From assembly GCA_029465975.1 (NCBI GenBank), contig CM055747.1, positions 12,225,324 to 12,289,323 of the forward strand: a DNA stretch of 64,000 nt, given 5' to 3'. A model generated the notes under the pieces. The model was given only the letters and a program-made list of their open reading frames with translations. It searched no databases and had not been told where the DNA came from. Shown piece by piece: positions 48,408-61,695 of this stretch. Both the position numbers and the translations under genes were made by a program. Origin of the DNA: Dallia pectoralis (lineage: Eukaryota > Chordata > Actinopteri > Esociformes > Umbridae). Position 1 is the stretch's first letter. The number at the start of each line of letters is the position of its first letter.

Positions 48408-49530
48408 TTGGCTGAGGGGACCAGGAAGAGACAACAGGGAGCTGGATATTGACTTTGTTTTTGTAACATACAAAGTGAAAAGAGATCTCTGTGGCCATTA
48501 CTTCATGTTGTATTAACGGAAGTGACAATGGATGAGGAGCCAAAGAATATCTGTGTGAATGTAGCGTATTGTACATCAGAAGGTGTATATATTGCATGTA
48601 TTTTAAATTGGTGTTGTATATATTTTATTGGCATGTTTGGTGCCAGGACCCAAGTGGAGTTTCATCTGTTATTCACAAAGTTTCCTATAGTTTACAAGTT
48701 ATTGCGTCTATCAACGCAATATATTTTATTTGTTCAGTGTCCATATTGGAAAATGATGTCACATCTGTACTGAAAACATTTCAATACAAAATTAATGTTG
48801 AAAAATATGTTTTGTAGAATACTTTTTTAAGTAATTACAGATAATGTACAGTGTGTATACTATATTACAGTACACCAAGCAGGAGAGCATATTGTGCAGC
48901 TTATTATGATTTGTTTTGTCATGTTATAAATGGTTAAAACATTTTCAACTTATGGACCTGTACGCTGCAATTCTTGTAAATAATATTTGGGAACATGTCC
49001 TGACTACATTATCTCGTCCAGACACATTTCTAAAGAACATGTTGAAAAGACCCTCTTGATAGTCATCAGTACAGAAACTATCTCTGATTTGTCAGGAGCA
49101 GAGATGGTCGTTTCCATGGTAACGGTAGGGCCGGAGCTCGTTTTTCTTGATGCAACCATGACAATGAGAGGTTAGGGTGACTCAGCTTTATGAGAGCAGC
49201 CCTTTATAATTTAGAGTTGGAGATGGCCAGGGGTTTCAGTTGTCTGATCTTCATGCTCTCTTATCCATGTGACGGTTGTTTGTTCTCAGATTAGTCAGTA
49301 ATACAACCCTGTAGGGAGTTTTGTTGTAAGAAACATAGAAAAGCAATGAATGTAATTATTTGTCGTGGCATTTTGGTTGTGAATTTTGTATTTCAGTTAT
49401 GCTAGGTGAAATTAAGATTTTTTACCTTTGAATTCTCTACCAGTAAAGGGTGTTGTGGAACAGCTTTTTGTACAAAATGTACCTACTTATGTCTGGAGAA
49501 TAGTTACATTAACAAATAAAGATATTAGCT
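48408..49530 (+). other. per1 3' UTR and polyadenylation region
   Basis: No coding potential after the stop at 48405-48407. The first canonical AATAAA is at 49515, giving a 3' UTR of about 1.1 kb. An earlier variant signal near 48785 (aatacaaaat) is possible. Confidence 0.5.
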
Positions 49531-49539
49531 ACTTGAAAA

Positions 49540-51850
49540 ATATGAGGTTGTAAGGTGCCACAAACTGTAGCTTTAAATGTAAGTGTTCTAGTCTTCTCTC
49601 AAGCATATTCAATTTAAGTGTCCTCCATCTGTTTTATCCAAGAAATAGAGGGTTAGGGTTAGTTACTTATGTTTTGACTTAAACACAGCACCATCCAGAT
49701 GTATGGTGACCCAATTAGACAGTGTTTGCTAGACGGTTCTGCAAATCCAAAATGTTCCTCACGTATTGATTGTCACCACAGTGTCATTATGTTCTCTATC
49801 CTGTTTAAACCATTACTGAGCAGGCTTTAGCTATTCTTGGCTTGGCAATATGTTTACATATTTGTGAGGGAGTTGTATGCTCTAGTTCATTGGTCTCTAA
49901 CCCTGCAACTGGAGAGCTACTGCCTTGTTTATTTCCACCACAAGCTCATTTATGTTCAGCCTCACTCAGTAATCGACCGTCTAATCATTAGGGCCATGTG
50001 TGCTAAATTAGTTATGGAGTGAAAACCACCAGGCCAGTCGCAGGTTTGGGGACCACTGTGCTGGTCTGGCATGTGGGTCTGAGTTGTGTAGGGAGGTAGT
50101 GTCGTTGAGGATTTTTTACATTGTAGATCAGTCAAACCAGGGGTTTATGGCAGTTCAGAATACACCCTCCAGGTGGCAGTATGCACCCCTTTCAGTTGTT
50201 TTATCTACTCAAAGAAGGGGTCAAAGACAAACGGATTATTTCAAGATGGATGCGGCTTCAGTAAGCCCTTGTGTTCACCAGAGAATGTCACATGCTGCTT
50301 TCTTCAAACGGCTCTGTTGGTGGACGCTGATCTTTTTTAAGCAGGGTCAAATATTAAAGCATGAAGAGGTTGTTCACAATTCTTCCCGGGAAAGCATTTC
50401 AGTCAGCCTCTACTGTACTGACAACTGTTCTTGTTAGATGGATGCTCATGTCACTACATGTCGCCGCAATCATCCTTCCGAAAGTCGTTTAGGGATGTTT
50501 TTATACTTCATGATACAGAGCAATCATAAATACAGCACTTGATTAGTATCCCTGGTTTGCAATGGTACTTTAACCGTTACTCCCTTTGGGCCGTCAGCTA
50601 AGTTCACCCAGTTCAATTCTCCCTTCCTCTTTCCCTTCCTTCCTTATTACTCCGCACAAACGTACAACGCATCGTAGTATACGGTCTTTCCGCAGGAATG
50701 CAGCTATGATGATGGATTGTTCTGGAGTCGTGAGGGAAGCAGAGGCCGACAGCCTGGACTCCAGCCAGGTGCTACGGTCAGTCGTTCTCCCACACTCCGG
50801 CTGCAGCGTCTAAACACAGACGACATCCGCCCCCCCCAGCAGATTTGTTTTGCCAGGCGCAGCATTCCTTCTGCCTTTCATCGGAGATGTGGCTTAACAC
50901 GCGTACACTAACTGGGAAGGGCAAAGCAAGCCAATGACCCGCTGTTCCTTATAATAGCGTGGATAAGATCCTGTATCATAGCGTTGTCACGAGAACAGTG
51001 TCATATGAGCAGTAGGCAGACCGTAATGAAAGTGTATTATTTACCTATAATCACATGTTTACGTGTCCGTCAGAACGTATGGAGATGTGTTCTTTTCTCC
51101 ATGAACGTGGCATTTTAATAATATTCATGAAAGACACCACCCCCAGACGGCACCAGCATGGGTGGGGGTGGGGGGGTTACAGATCACATCAGTGAGGATA
51201 CGCACATGTCTCGTTGCATTGTGGGGGCTAATGAAGTCACCATGACTGTGTTGCTGTCTGCCTATGGAGCTAAAGAAGCTCTAGAGGTCATGTGGTTATA
51301 GACTGAACGAAGTGTTAAATACTTGGTTTACCTTTACCGAGTTAATTAGTCAAAGCTGTTCTAAAGGTGTACGATACTTCCTTGTCACGAGCGACCGTAG
51401 AGATAAATACGTGTTGTGGAAAAGGTCAAAAGCCCACACTGGAATGTTGTCCCATGGTGCCACAGGCTCCACCTGTGGGGCCGGGAACCAACCATGATAA
51501 TGACTGACTGGGGACCAGTAGTGTGATCAAACCTGGACATATCCGCATTCCTCTGAATCAGTCAGAAACCTGTCAGGAACTTGAATCAGGCAAAACCCTA
51601 CGATATAAGTCTCTGTTGCTCTTTATCTTCTGGCCTTTCCGTTTACCCCTTCTATTGCACGAAGGCCATTGACACAGCATCTGGTTCTAATTAAACACAG
51701 CCCTCCCCTTCACCTCCCCCGTCATGACTTCTAGCTCCTTCTATCCTGTCTCTAGTTGGTCTCTCCGCCTCTCTAGTGACTCCCTCCCCTGCCCTACAAG
51801 CTCCCATCTCTCTCTGGTGTAGGTTGTCCACTTTTTGGGTTCCCTGCTCT
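49540..51850. other. Intergenic region between per1 and pcolce
   Basis: No supported gene. A segment at 50699-50768 has exon-like borders (tctttccgcag before, CAG|GTGCTA after) but no recognisable protein, so it might be a noncoding 5' exon of pcolce or chance. A G-run, gggtgggggtgggggggtt, lies at about 51160-51178. Confidence 0.4.
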
Positions 51851-51854
51851 CATC

Positions 51855-53177
51855 ATGAAGTCTGGGTGTTGTGTCCGCGGTGTCTCCGTGTTCCTGGTTC
51901 TCTGTATGGGATGGGCACAGGGTCAGAGTCAGAGACAGGACAACTACACCAGGTATGGTCTGCTGCAGTAAAGCTGTTGTGGTTCTGTCTTGTCATGTTG
52001 ATGTGGTTGAGCTCCCCCAGATGTAAGAGCTTTGGGGGTTATCTGCCTGTGTCTGTGTGTCAGCCTGTATATCTACATGTATGTCTGCATGTATGTCCGC
52101 CTGTATGTCAGCCAGTATTTGTGCATGTATGTCCGCTTGTATGTCTGCATGTACGTCTGCCTGTATGTCTGCCTGTATGTCTGCCTGTATGTCAGCCTGT
52201 ATATCTGCCTACATGTCTGCCTGTATGTCTGCATGTAGGTTTGCCTGTATGTCTGTATGTATGTCTGTATGTCTGCCTGTATGTCTGCCTGCTTGTCTGC
52301 CTGCTTGTCTGCCTACATGTCTGCCTGTATGTCTGCCTGTATGTCTACATGTATGTCTGCATGTATGTCAGCCTGTATGTCTGCCTGTATGTCTACATGT
52401 ATGTCTGCCTGTATGTATTTCTGTCTATATGTCTGTCTGTATGTATGTCTGCCTGTATGTCTGCCTGCTTGTCTGCCTGCTTGTCTGCCTACATGTCTGC
52501 CTGTATGTCTGCCTGTAGATCAGTACAGTTTGGCACTAACTAGACATCTTGGCACTGAACAACAGCCGCCCCCTCACTCTCCCCCTCGTTGTCTTTGCTG
52601 GGGTTCTGGATGTTTAAGCTCTTATAATGTGACAGACTGCAAGCTTGCTCAATGTGTCTGTGTTGACGGTATTGGCTTGAGTCCTGGAAAATAAATGTGG
52701 TCCTCTTTTGAGGAAATGTTAATTGACACAGTAAGGGGGTTTTGTAAAAATGTCCCTTAAGAGCAGTTTGGTCACTTGTGAATTTATCTACCTTTTGTGC
52801 TTTTACTGAGTTAGTTACTGTTTAACACCTGTGTCTCCGTTGTGTCTGTGAAGCCAGAAGTGGGATTAGAAGTTTATCCATGACATTATGTTGGCAGTAT
52901 TTCAGACGTTCCACTGTGTAAAGCACATTAAGTGTTTTATTTTTTAGAAAAAGAGTTTGGAATTAACATCAGACGTGCACATTCCGATGTGTTGTGATAG
53001 ACTGGGAGTCTGGGACAACAGAGTGGAGAAAACATTTAAAGAGCTCCAGTCAAGGAGACCATAAGCATCACAAACTCTGTCCAGACCCCCCTCTCTCTCC
53101 CTCTGCTGAAACTGACACCAGTGGGCCAAGGGAAGCATTATTATTGGGTGCCTGAGAGATTATCTGTAAAGGAATTG

Positions 53178-53227
<50 letters not shown>

Positions 53228-56200
53228 GTGTGTGCGTGCATATGCCAGTATGTGTGTGTGTGTGCGTATGCCAGTATGTGTGTGTGTGTGTGTGTGTCTG
53301 TCTGGGTATGCCAGTATGCATGTGTGTGTGCGTATGTCAGTATGTGTGTGTGTATGCCAGTATGTGTGTGTGTGTGTGCCAGTATGTGTGTGTGTGTGTG
53401 TGTATGCCAGTATGTGTGTGTGTGTGTGCCAGTATGTGTATGTGTGTATGCCAGTATGTGTGTGTGTGTATGCCAGTATATGTGTGTGTGTGTGTCTGCA
53501 TGCAGAGGGTCATTAAGTCCACATAATAAATACTGGCGTATGCTCACCACACTACTGTACCCACAATATTTTCTCAGGCCGTCATTCCACTGTGGAGGAG
53601 AAATGGTTGCCGATTCAGGCGTTTTAGCAAGTGAAGATTTTCCAAACTACTATAAACCCAACAGCAAATGTACCTGGCGCATCACAGTGAGTCACAGTGT
53701 AACACAAACCCCACTTCCACTACCCCAAAGGTTGCACTCAGACTGACCTAAAGCCCGTTCTGACGTATCTCTGAACTCCAGGTCCCAGAGGGCAATGTGG
53801 TCATGCTCTCCTTCCGTATCTTCGACCTGGAGGCTGATGCCATGTGTCGCTATGACTACCTGGACGTGTACAACGGCCATTCCAACTTGGTGCAGAAGCT
53901 GGGGAGGTTCTGTGGAACGTTTAGGCCCGGTACACTGATCTCTACCACCAACACCATGATGCTGGACATGGTCTCGGATTCAGAGACAGGAGGGAGGGGC
54001 TTCCTGGCTTACTTTAACAGTGGAAAACCGGATGCAGCTGGTGAGCTTTACAGTATCTTGTGGGTATCTCGCTCAGGCTTGAAGAAACACCTTTCTTGTT
54101 TTCTATATAGCTCACTTACTGAGATTTTTTTAATTTGTTGGCCTATTGACTATAAAGTTTTATTTGATTTGTATATTAATCATTTCAGATTCCCAATTCT
54201 GTGGAGGCAAGATGACCAAAGCTCAGGGTGAAATCAAAACACCGAACTGGCCAGAGAAACATTACCCAGCTGGAGTCAGTTGCTCTTGGCTCATCACAGT
54301 TGAGCCAGACCAGGTTGGTTCTCCATAGACCTGATTAATTTTACGTTCTCCTCATATAGCATGACACTGCGAAAGAAGCTCTCTGTGTGTAGGTCAAGAA
54401 CCACAGAACTTATTGTGCACCCAAATGCTTGAATATATTAACAGTGCCTATCACAATGAGAAACGTATCCTTCTGTGTATGGGACAGGTGATACAGGTGA
54501 AGTTTGATAAGTTTGACGTGGAAACAGACAGTTACTGTCGCTTTGACTATGTGGCCTTCTTCAACGGTGGCGAGAAAGATGACTCTCGACGCATTGGAAA
54601 ATACTGTGGAGTAGTCAGCCCTGAGTGAGTGGGACAAGACTGTGTGTGTGCGTTCACCTGACTTTGTGATTATGTGTTTCTAAAGTCCGTGTTGATATGG
54701 AGTATGTCTATTTCTTTAGGCTACTTTACTGTCTTTCAATCATAACCCTCTGTGTCACTCTATATCACTCTCTGTAACACTCTCTGTGTCACTCTATGTA
54801 TCACTCTCTTTGTCTCTGTCTGTCACTCTCTGTATCACTCTATGTATCACGTTCTGTATGACTCTCTTTGTAGTACTCTATGTGTCACTCCTTTATCACT
54901 CTGTATCACACTCTCTGTGTCACTCTCTGTCACTCTGTGTGTCACTCTCTGTATCACTCTCTGTTTTACTCTGTGTCACTCTCAGTATAACTCCTATGTC
55001 ACTCTCTGTAACACTCTCTCTGTAACACTCTCTCTGTAACACTCTCTCTGTAACACTCTCTCTGTAACACACTCTCTGTAACACTCTGTATCACTCTCTC
55101 TGTGTCACTCTTGCACAGACCCATCGTGACCTTTGGGAACGTTCTCCTGGTGCAGTTTGTTTCTGACCTCAGCGTGACCTCTGATGGCTTCATGGCCAGT
55201 TACACAAGCATCCCTCGTGAATCTAGAACACCTTCAGTAGACCACATATTATCAGGATCCCATACTGAGTCTGGTCCCCAGAAGCCAGCTGTTAAACCCA
55301 ACCTGCCTGAGAGACCAGTCAGCTCCACCACCACCACCACCACCCAGCCAAAAACTACACCTAAATATGAAGCCCCATCACAGCCCCAGGAGCCCACTGC
55401 TCGGCCCAAACCAGTCAAACCAGTCAGGACCCGCCCAGCTGATGGTAAAAGGCCCGGTAAGAGATGCACAATACCTTAGAGAGAGGCTCGGTTCTTAAAA
55501 TGCAGTTGTACTTCCGCATTATATCTGGGGAAAATGTACATTTATTTATTTATTTGAGAATGTATTTGGGGTTATCTTTCCATTCCAAATCCAATAATAT
55601 CTTAAGTTAATAAATCTATTGTGATACCATTGTGCTAATGCTAGGAGTAGTATTGACAGCGTCACCAATGAGCATTTTCCCACAATACACCTGTGACACT
55701 CGAATTTGTGACACATTTTAGATATATATCATTTATCAGAAGGGTGTGACTAGCTACCAGTCCTGATTAACTTATTTTTATTAAATATCTTTAGGCATGG
55801 GGACTTGCAGAGGATAGGCATTTCTGATGGACTTTTCTGTGCGCATTGCTCTCTCTGTGGCAGGCTTTAGAGATCTTAAAAGTTTATAAATAAATATTAG
55901 TCTGGCTCTTGCATTTTAGTGAAACAAAATAGAACTGTAATCACTTCTGTTTTCCATTTTACATTATAGACCATCACCCCACTACCAGTAAGTGGGTTAG
56001 CTCGTTGGCTTTCTGCTTAATGTTGCAGCATTGTAGAAGGCATTAGCTTACCATGTCAAATGCTAGGATACATTGTTTTACACCAGGCAGTAATTATATG
56101 TCTTCAGTATTGCTTGTTTTATCGGTTCCCAAAGGATGTCTTGATGACATTGGGTTTGTCTTCTGGATAAAATTTGTTGAAAGAAATTATATGTAAAAGA

Positions 56201-57030
56201 ATATACGTAACTTAGATTATTTTTCAAGTAAAAGGACAAGAATTAACAGTCATTTCAATACGCTTGGTTCACACAGCTGATTGCTATATGTATAGTGTGT
56301 TTATGATTGTGTACACAATGTTCTCATTTCCTAGTTCCCTTGAACCCACTGTGTGCCAAGGCATGTAAGAGGGAAGGAACTATTAAGAGCAGTTTCTGCA
56401 GCAGCGAATTTGGTGAGTTCCAATAGACAGCTAAACGTGTTGTAGAGCCAAATTAAAGAAGCACAGTCATCGTACAGTGTTTTGAGTTCGCAGTAAGTTC
56501 ATGGCAATACACAGGCAATATAAAACTACAGTCTAACAACTCTCTCTCTCTCTCATTCCTCCAAACCTCCCACCGTCTCACTCTCATCAGTGATCACTGG
56601 TAAGGTCACTGCCCTGACCCCTGGGCCCAGAGGTAGTGTCCACGTCAGTGTGTCACTCATCAAGGCCTACAAGGCTGGCCGGCTGGCCATAACCCAGGCT
56701 GGAGAGAGCATGTCTGTCAAACTGTTGTCGGCGTGCAGGCTGTGTCCTGTCATCCGTAAAGGTAACCGGTTCACCTCCCAGCCAATCAGACAGGCACACA
56801 GTATTATGCACACCCTCTACTGACCAATCGGCACAGACTGCTGTGTCGTGACAGTACAGGCGATTGGCCTAATGCATCCTGGGTGAATGTCTTTCTCAGG
56901 AATGCCGTACATCTTGATGGGCCAGGTGGATGACGACGGCCGTGGGACGATGGTTCCAGGGGCATTTACTGCCCCATACAAGCCCCAACATCACAAAATG
57001 CTGGCTAACATCAACAACCAACCATGTTAA
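51855..57030 (+). CDS. pcolce: Procollagen C-endopeptidase enhancer (PCPE-1 type)
   Basis: Coding exons: 51855-51952, 53578-53686, 53782-54040, 54189-54313, 54488-54624, 55119-55456, 55970-55987, 56335-56412, 56591-56761, 56900-57030; all phases close, 487 residues (449 in human). Signal peptide about 1-24, then NYTRP as in PCPE-1. CUB1 starts FHCGG and includes CRYDYLDVYNGH and GRFCGTFRPG. CUB2 starts QFCGGKMTKAQGEIKTPNWP and includes CRFDYVAFFNGG and RRIGKYCG. A Pro/Thr-rich linker is longer than in mammals. The C-terminal NTR domain runs from LCAKACKREGTIKSSFCSSEF to YILMGQVDDDGRG. PCPE binds procollagen and boosts BMP1/tolloid cleavage of its C-propeptide in the extracellular matrix. The C terminus ends like PCPE-2 (NNQPC), so a pcolce2 origin is less likely but possible. 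Confidence 0.93.
52035..52525 (+). repeat. 12-bp minisatellite (tgtatgtctgcc) in pcolce intron 1
   Basis: About 40 units of tgtatgtctgcc with many substitutions (tgcatgt, tacatgt, cagcc). A period of 12 keeps several frames open, giving Cys/Leu/Val- or Met/Ser/Ala/Cys-repeat frames that are not genes. Confidence 0.95.
53180..53512 (+). repeat. Compound (TG)n array with gtatgccagta interruptions, pcolce intron 1
   Basis: Long TG runs alternate with 'tatgccagtatg' at irregular spacing, about ten times. It ends about 65 bp before coding exon 2. Confidence 0.95.
54745..55110 (+). repeat. 12-bp degenerate repeat (tctctgtatcac / tctctgtaacac) in pcolce intron 5
   Basis: About 30 units of tctctgt followed by atcac, gtcac or aacac, reaching to the 3' splice site at 55118. 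The pyrimidine richness may serve as the polypyrimidine tract. Confidence 0.9.
55970..55987 (+). other. 18-nt pcolce micro-exon
   Basis: acattatag|accatcaccc...ctacca|GTAAGT. The exon is 18 nt with phase 1 at both ends, adding six residues (with flanks, about DHHPTT) to the linker between CUB2 and NTR. Its symmetry means it can be skipped without changing frame. Confidence 0.65.
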
Positions 57031-57336
57031 CCTCACACCCAAGTCTACCAATCAGGCGCCAGGAAATTCCAACTTTGGCATGAATAATGTGACAACCGAG
57101 GTTTCAGTGCCTTGAAGGGATCATTATACATCCAGGGTCTTTTTTATTTCTTACAATGTTTGATGACACTAAGTAAATTGCTGGAATCTCCTTTAATGGG
57201 TCTACAGTATCAGAGATTCAGATGAAAGGCCCTCAGCAAGAAATCTACCCGCCCCACAATAGGCCAATATGGTATTATTTTTGTAGTTTTGTACACATGC
57301 AAATCTCAGGCCTTATATTTGTAATTTATGTCTCTA

Positions 57337-57342
57337 AATAAA
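57337..57342 (+). terminator. pcolce polyadenylation signal
   Basis: AATAAA about 310 bp after the pcolce stop codon. Confidence 0.8.
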
Positions 57343-59410
57343 CAATTTATAACAAACACTTTATGTTTTTGACATCGTCATCTCCCTTTCGGTATCACTT
57401 TACTTAGACACATTTATGGTACGCCACCTAGTGGTGAGATTTAAAAAGACTTAATCTTCTAATGACAGAAACACAAGCGCCACCACCTACTGGTAAACAG
57501 AATTGCTTAGCTTGCTTACTAAAGAATAATATAATTGACTAGGGCATATTGAGAAGGGCAAGAGTCTTAAATACCTGCGTGGCCTTTGGGGGCCCTATCA
57601 ATGAAAGCAGTTGGATGTACAGCACCTTCACCTGCTTTCTCTACCAGGACTGAGGGCCCTTGGGGTAGCTCAGGTCCACTGGCCAAATTACCATTTACCT
57701 GAACGAAAATATCTAGATTTACTATTGAGTGCTATCTTTGTCTTGCAGCCGCCCCTAAACACTGACGTCTGATCGACCAAAGTGGCCCCAGTAATGACAT
57801 TAGTGAAAGACTGGTTTACATCATCGTTATGATGCAACAGCGCCACCAATTGGTTTGTACTCGGCCATTTCATATGCAATTCTCGATAAATCAGCTAAGC
57901 TGATACCATGCCAATTCGATAGGATGAATATTCTGGTCAGGATGCGAAAAACAGTCTCAGTTCTTGGTTAGAATCCGATATTTATTAGTTGACAGATCTG
58001 AAACTGTGTAGCTCTGCCGGTGAAAGCAACAGCCCACAGACACTCATACAAATGACTCACTTTCCTTATATGCTGTGGCCTTGTGACCTCCACACATATG
58101 GCATATGTTAGTATAGAGGGGTACATCTGATACAGGGTAGCCTATGTGACAGACTCGCCTGAACAAACATCACAAATCAAATAATCTCTAGTCACTTGGT
58201 GGCCTCTTGATGTACAGAATATTACTCCATATCACAACAGAAAACCAAGGACACCACTCACATTCTCCAAAGCTGGAGTTACACAGGGCAAAATAACACT
58301 AACACTACACCAACATAATAACGTTTCACATTGATAACATTTACCGCACATGATACAGTCCACATTTGCACTCAGTTGACTGTTCTTTGCGACCTCTGGA
58401 TGTGATTTTCATTGGCAATGAAACAGGTCAAAGTATAAAACAGGCAACTGGATAAAAAAAATGACATGATTGCCATGCTTGATAAGATAAGTAAGTATTA
58501 GAAAACCTGCGTTAAATGGGTTGTTGCCAAATACACTGAGTTGATGCTTCTGGGTGACATTTTGATCCATGCCATGTCAATTTCACACCTCTAGATTTAC
58601 TGCATTTTTTTCTCCATGAAAGTAATCAATTTCTCTTTCTTCACATTCACACCTCCTTCTCACATTCCATATTCAACCCTTTGCCATCTGTATGTAAAAC
58701 ATGTCTGCTTTACCCTGTCAAATTGATCTCCTTAGTTCCCGGCACCTTAATCCCATTACTAAGTGTTTACTGTCTATTACACAGGCCTGTTGGTTAAGGA
58801 CATCCACAGCCTTACCAAAATACACAGTCTTACTCACAAAACGGGTTAAAAGCTGTGATAGGGAACATGGACACAGCACCAAGTTTACATAAACTGAAAG
58901 TATATGACTTGACAGAAATCCAAAATGTAGCTTTGAAACAACATGCTACATTATTATTAATGTAGCATTAGCATGTCCTGATTATGCCATAAAAAATACA
59001 ACTAGAATATACAGTGAAATGACTGTAGTAACCAATTTTACATTAATTGTATTGCTGTTTAGTATTTTTACAACACCTGAGATTCTACAGCAGACGGACT
59101 ACAAACCAGTTTAGATGCAAACCCATTAGACAGAGAGGACCAAATATACACAGCTTGGATTCTAGACCAATAAATAGACAAACTAAATAAAAAACAGAAA
59201 AACAGAATGCACTTCACGGTAAATGCATATATTACAATTTTTTTCTACCCATATGTACAAATAGTGTTTTTCTTACCAACTTTCTATTAATTATCAAACA
59301 AATGATTAAAAAGGCTAGGCAGTCATGATCGTTAGTCAAGCATCTCCAACCTTGACATGAGCTCCTTAATATAAACAAAAGTAGGATTCTCCCATCTGGA
59401 CAAATTCATT
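57343..59410. other. Intergenic, nothing recognised
   Basis: AT-rich sequence without supported exons, RNA genes or clear repeats. Confidence 0.5.
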
Positions 59411-59414
59411 GAAG

Positions 59415-59585
59415 CAATAGGTTACAGTCCATAGTAAGACAGCCTTCAGAGCTGAAAATAGGTTACAGTCCATAGTAAGACAGCCTTCAGAGCTGACAGT
59501 AGTTTACAGTCCATAGTAAGACAACCTTCAGAGCTGACAATAGTTTACAGTCCATAGTAAGACAGCCTTCAGAGCTGACAGTATT
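59415..59585. repeat. 42-bp repeat, four copies
   Basis: Each unit holds ttacagtccatagtaagaca and ccttcagagctgaca. The array lies just downstream of (3' to) the minus-strand small gene and probably forms part of its 3' UTR. Confidence 0.9.
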
Positions 59586-59629
59586 TGAAATGTTTTTCTA
59601 CAGCAGGGGCAGGAAGTGGCACCTCTGGG

Positions 59630-61695
59630 TCAGTAGGTGGTATCAATAACGTTGCCATCCATCTGATGTCGGTAGGCCACTCTGGCCTTGTGGGAAATGT
59701 AGACAACTCCTCCAGCCTCATCACCGGCATGGCTTGTCGGAGCAAACTGGGGCGCTGTCTCAATAGATGGAACTGCACAGGAACAGAGGAAAGGGAGATC
59801 ACATTAACAGGCACTAAGGGAGATTAATATCATTGAAGTTGATGGGTTTTCAGTCCAACATCACATTATTGAACCAACTATTCTGCTCTTTCCAAGCGAT
59901 GCCACTAAAGAAGCATCTTAACAAAAACATTGTCCGCTCACTGGGGAAACTGCAGCTGGCGTTCTGACAGGCTTTAGCAGGGCAGTGTCTGGCCTTGCCG
60001 CGGTCTTTGCACCTCTTGTACCAGGGAAAACACTGGAAGACCTTTTCACTCATGGGTGCAGCAGTCATTGCAGACAGTCTGAAAAGACACAACAAAATGG
60101 TGTTATGTAATTATGCATTATGAAAACTCCACAATAATCCATATTGCTTTGTATACCTTTGGCACTTAAAAAGGAATCATGCAAAAATGTAACTTTGTTA
60201 TTATCTCAACCAACTAAATCTAAAACGGCCCCACTGGTTTGGGTATAATACTAATATAAGAAAATATCTATGTTATAATAATATATGTTTTGCTTTTCCG
60301 TATACGACAGTGGAAGACAGTGTAGGTACTCTTCCACTATTTTATTTCCTGTTTGGGCCTTAAGGGCCTGTGGCCTGTGTAAATGGTCACTACCAAGCTG
60401 ACACAAGATCCAATATGGCAGCTTCAAACGGACATTTAATCAAAAAGAGCTCCTAAATGATATCAGTTATGTGTTTAAGGCTGTGTGTCCATCTAACGGA
60501 CATAATCCTACAGATAAAGATATAACTCCTACTAACACAACCACACGATTTTGAGCGTTTAATATTATGCAACTATAATATGTTGTGACTGTATAAATCT
60601 AGTCTTCCTGGAATGTCTTATTTTCAGCCACGAACGTAATTTCTCCCCTACATCTTCACGTCTGTCTAGGATCAGAATTGCTCCATCAGTGTTATGGCAA
60701 GCATCAAATTCCGGGTGGTTAAAACCCAGTGCGTCAGAGGAGACACGGTTCTTATCACAGATCACAAATCCCAGGAGGCTTAATGTCTCTTTAGGGAAAC
60801 ACTGGCTAGAGGCTGATCCCAACTCACGTTTCCTCTCTGTACAGGACAATGTAACCCTGGTAATCTGGGTAATCCCGGCATGCTCCAAAAAGATAAACCT
60901 GGGGGGGAGTATTGTCCTCCTCTATTTGATAGCCTATACCTGCATTATCTGAAAGAACGGTTACATAAAACAGCACTGAGATAATCTGTTGTTGGCAGCG
61001 AATCTACACCCATTTACATAGATGTCTACAGATCAAGGCGGACAAATCTCTCTGTGTCCTAAAAGGAAATAAGTTCAGAACTTAATAAATGCATCGCTGC
61101 CCTTACTCACGGGTGAGCCTTAGACCACCCGACCCCCTGTTGCCGGTTTGTGGTTTGTTCCTCCTCCGACCACTGGCAGTAGGTACTCACCTTGTTCGGA
61201 GGGTATCGACGTTATTCGCTTCACCTTTGAGTGGTCATAAGGTTTTGACTCATTTGTGTATTTTCTTGCATTGTCTTCCTTTATCATTTGTTGAATATAA
61301 AGTACTACTCCAGTTTCTTCAGTTAAACTACAGATGCACTTTGTAATAAGTGACCACCGGACCTCATTACATGGCACCACATGAGTGAATGCCCTTCCTT
61401 TTAGTTTTGCACTATTTTTGAACTCCGAACACAAGACATCAGCATATTGAAAAATGAACATTGCTGCTATTAAACGATCAACAGAATAGTACAGTCTATT
61501 GCTTACCTGTAAATCCCAAATCCAACTGTTAGGAACGTTTTATTTATTCAGTAGGTTTCGTAGAGTTGTGTTTAGAACTTGCTATTTGATGTGTTATCCT
61601 CTCTGATGTCACGAGATAGACAGATCTCATTCTCCTGACCACTGAAGTGTAAATAGTGTAAATGCCACCAACAGCTTCACCGATGCCACGTCCAT
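59630..61695 (-). CDS. Small secreted Cys-containing peptide, family unknown
   Basis: Minus-strand exons 59942-60068 and 59630-59772 join with good signals (CCCCA|GTGAGC; ctgtgcag|TTCC) in phase 1. They give 89 codons from ATG 60068, ending VAYRHQMDGNVIDTTY and a stop at 59630-59632. The frame is open upstream to the acceptor tgtcttttcag at 60079. A proposed first exon, 61643-61695, encodes MDVASVKLLVAFTLFTL, a good signal peptide core, and joins in phase 2 through a weak donor (CA|GTGGTC), total 110 residues. A TATA box lies at 61748-61755. The chain has five Cys (34, 41, 50, 55, 60), an NAS glycosylation sequon at 57 and a Cys-free tail. I do not recognise the family. An alternative noncoding exon with donor GTAAGC at 61508 is possible, with translation from 60068. 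Confidence 0.5.

Noticed and set aside
50699..50768. Exon-like segment with acceptor and donor upstream of pcolce
   Set aside because: No recognisable protein and no matching partner exon; could be a noncoding exon but cannot be supported.
51776..52694. Cys/Val/Leu-rich frames of 145-255 residues
   Set aside because: Produced by the 12-bp tgtatgtctgcc array in pcolce intron 1; the pcolce start codon lies at 51855 in another context.
53068..53746. Cys/Val- and His/Thr-rich frames
   Set aside because: Artefacts of the TG array before pcolce exon 2; only the part from 53578 is a real exon.
60565..60888. Minus-strand 107-residue frame in the intron of the small gene
   Set aside because: No domain, signal or splice context; likely chance.
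61120..61461. Minus-strand 113-residue frame, and a Tc1-terminus-like string near 61227
   Set aside because: The frame has no family likeness; the string (gtggtcataaggttttgac) matches Tc1 ends imperfectly and has no partner.
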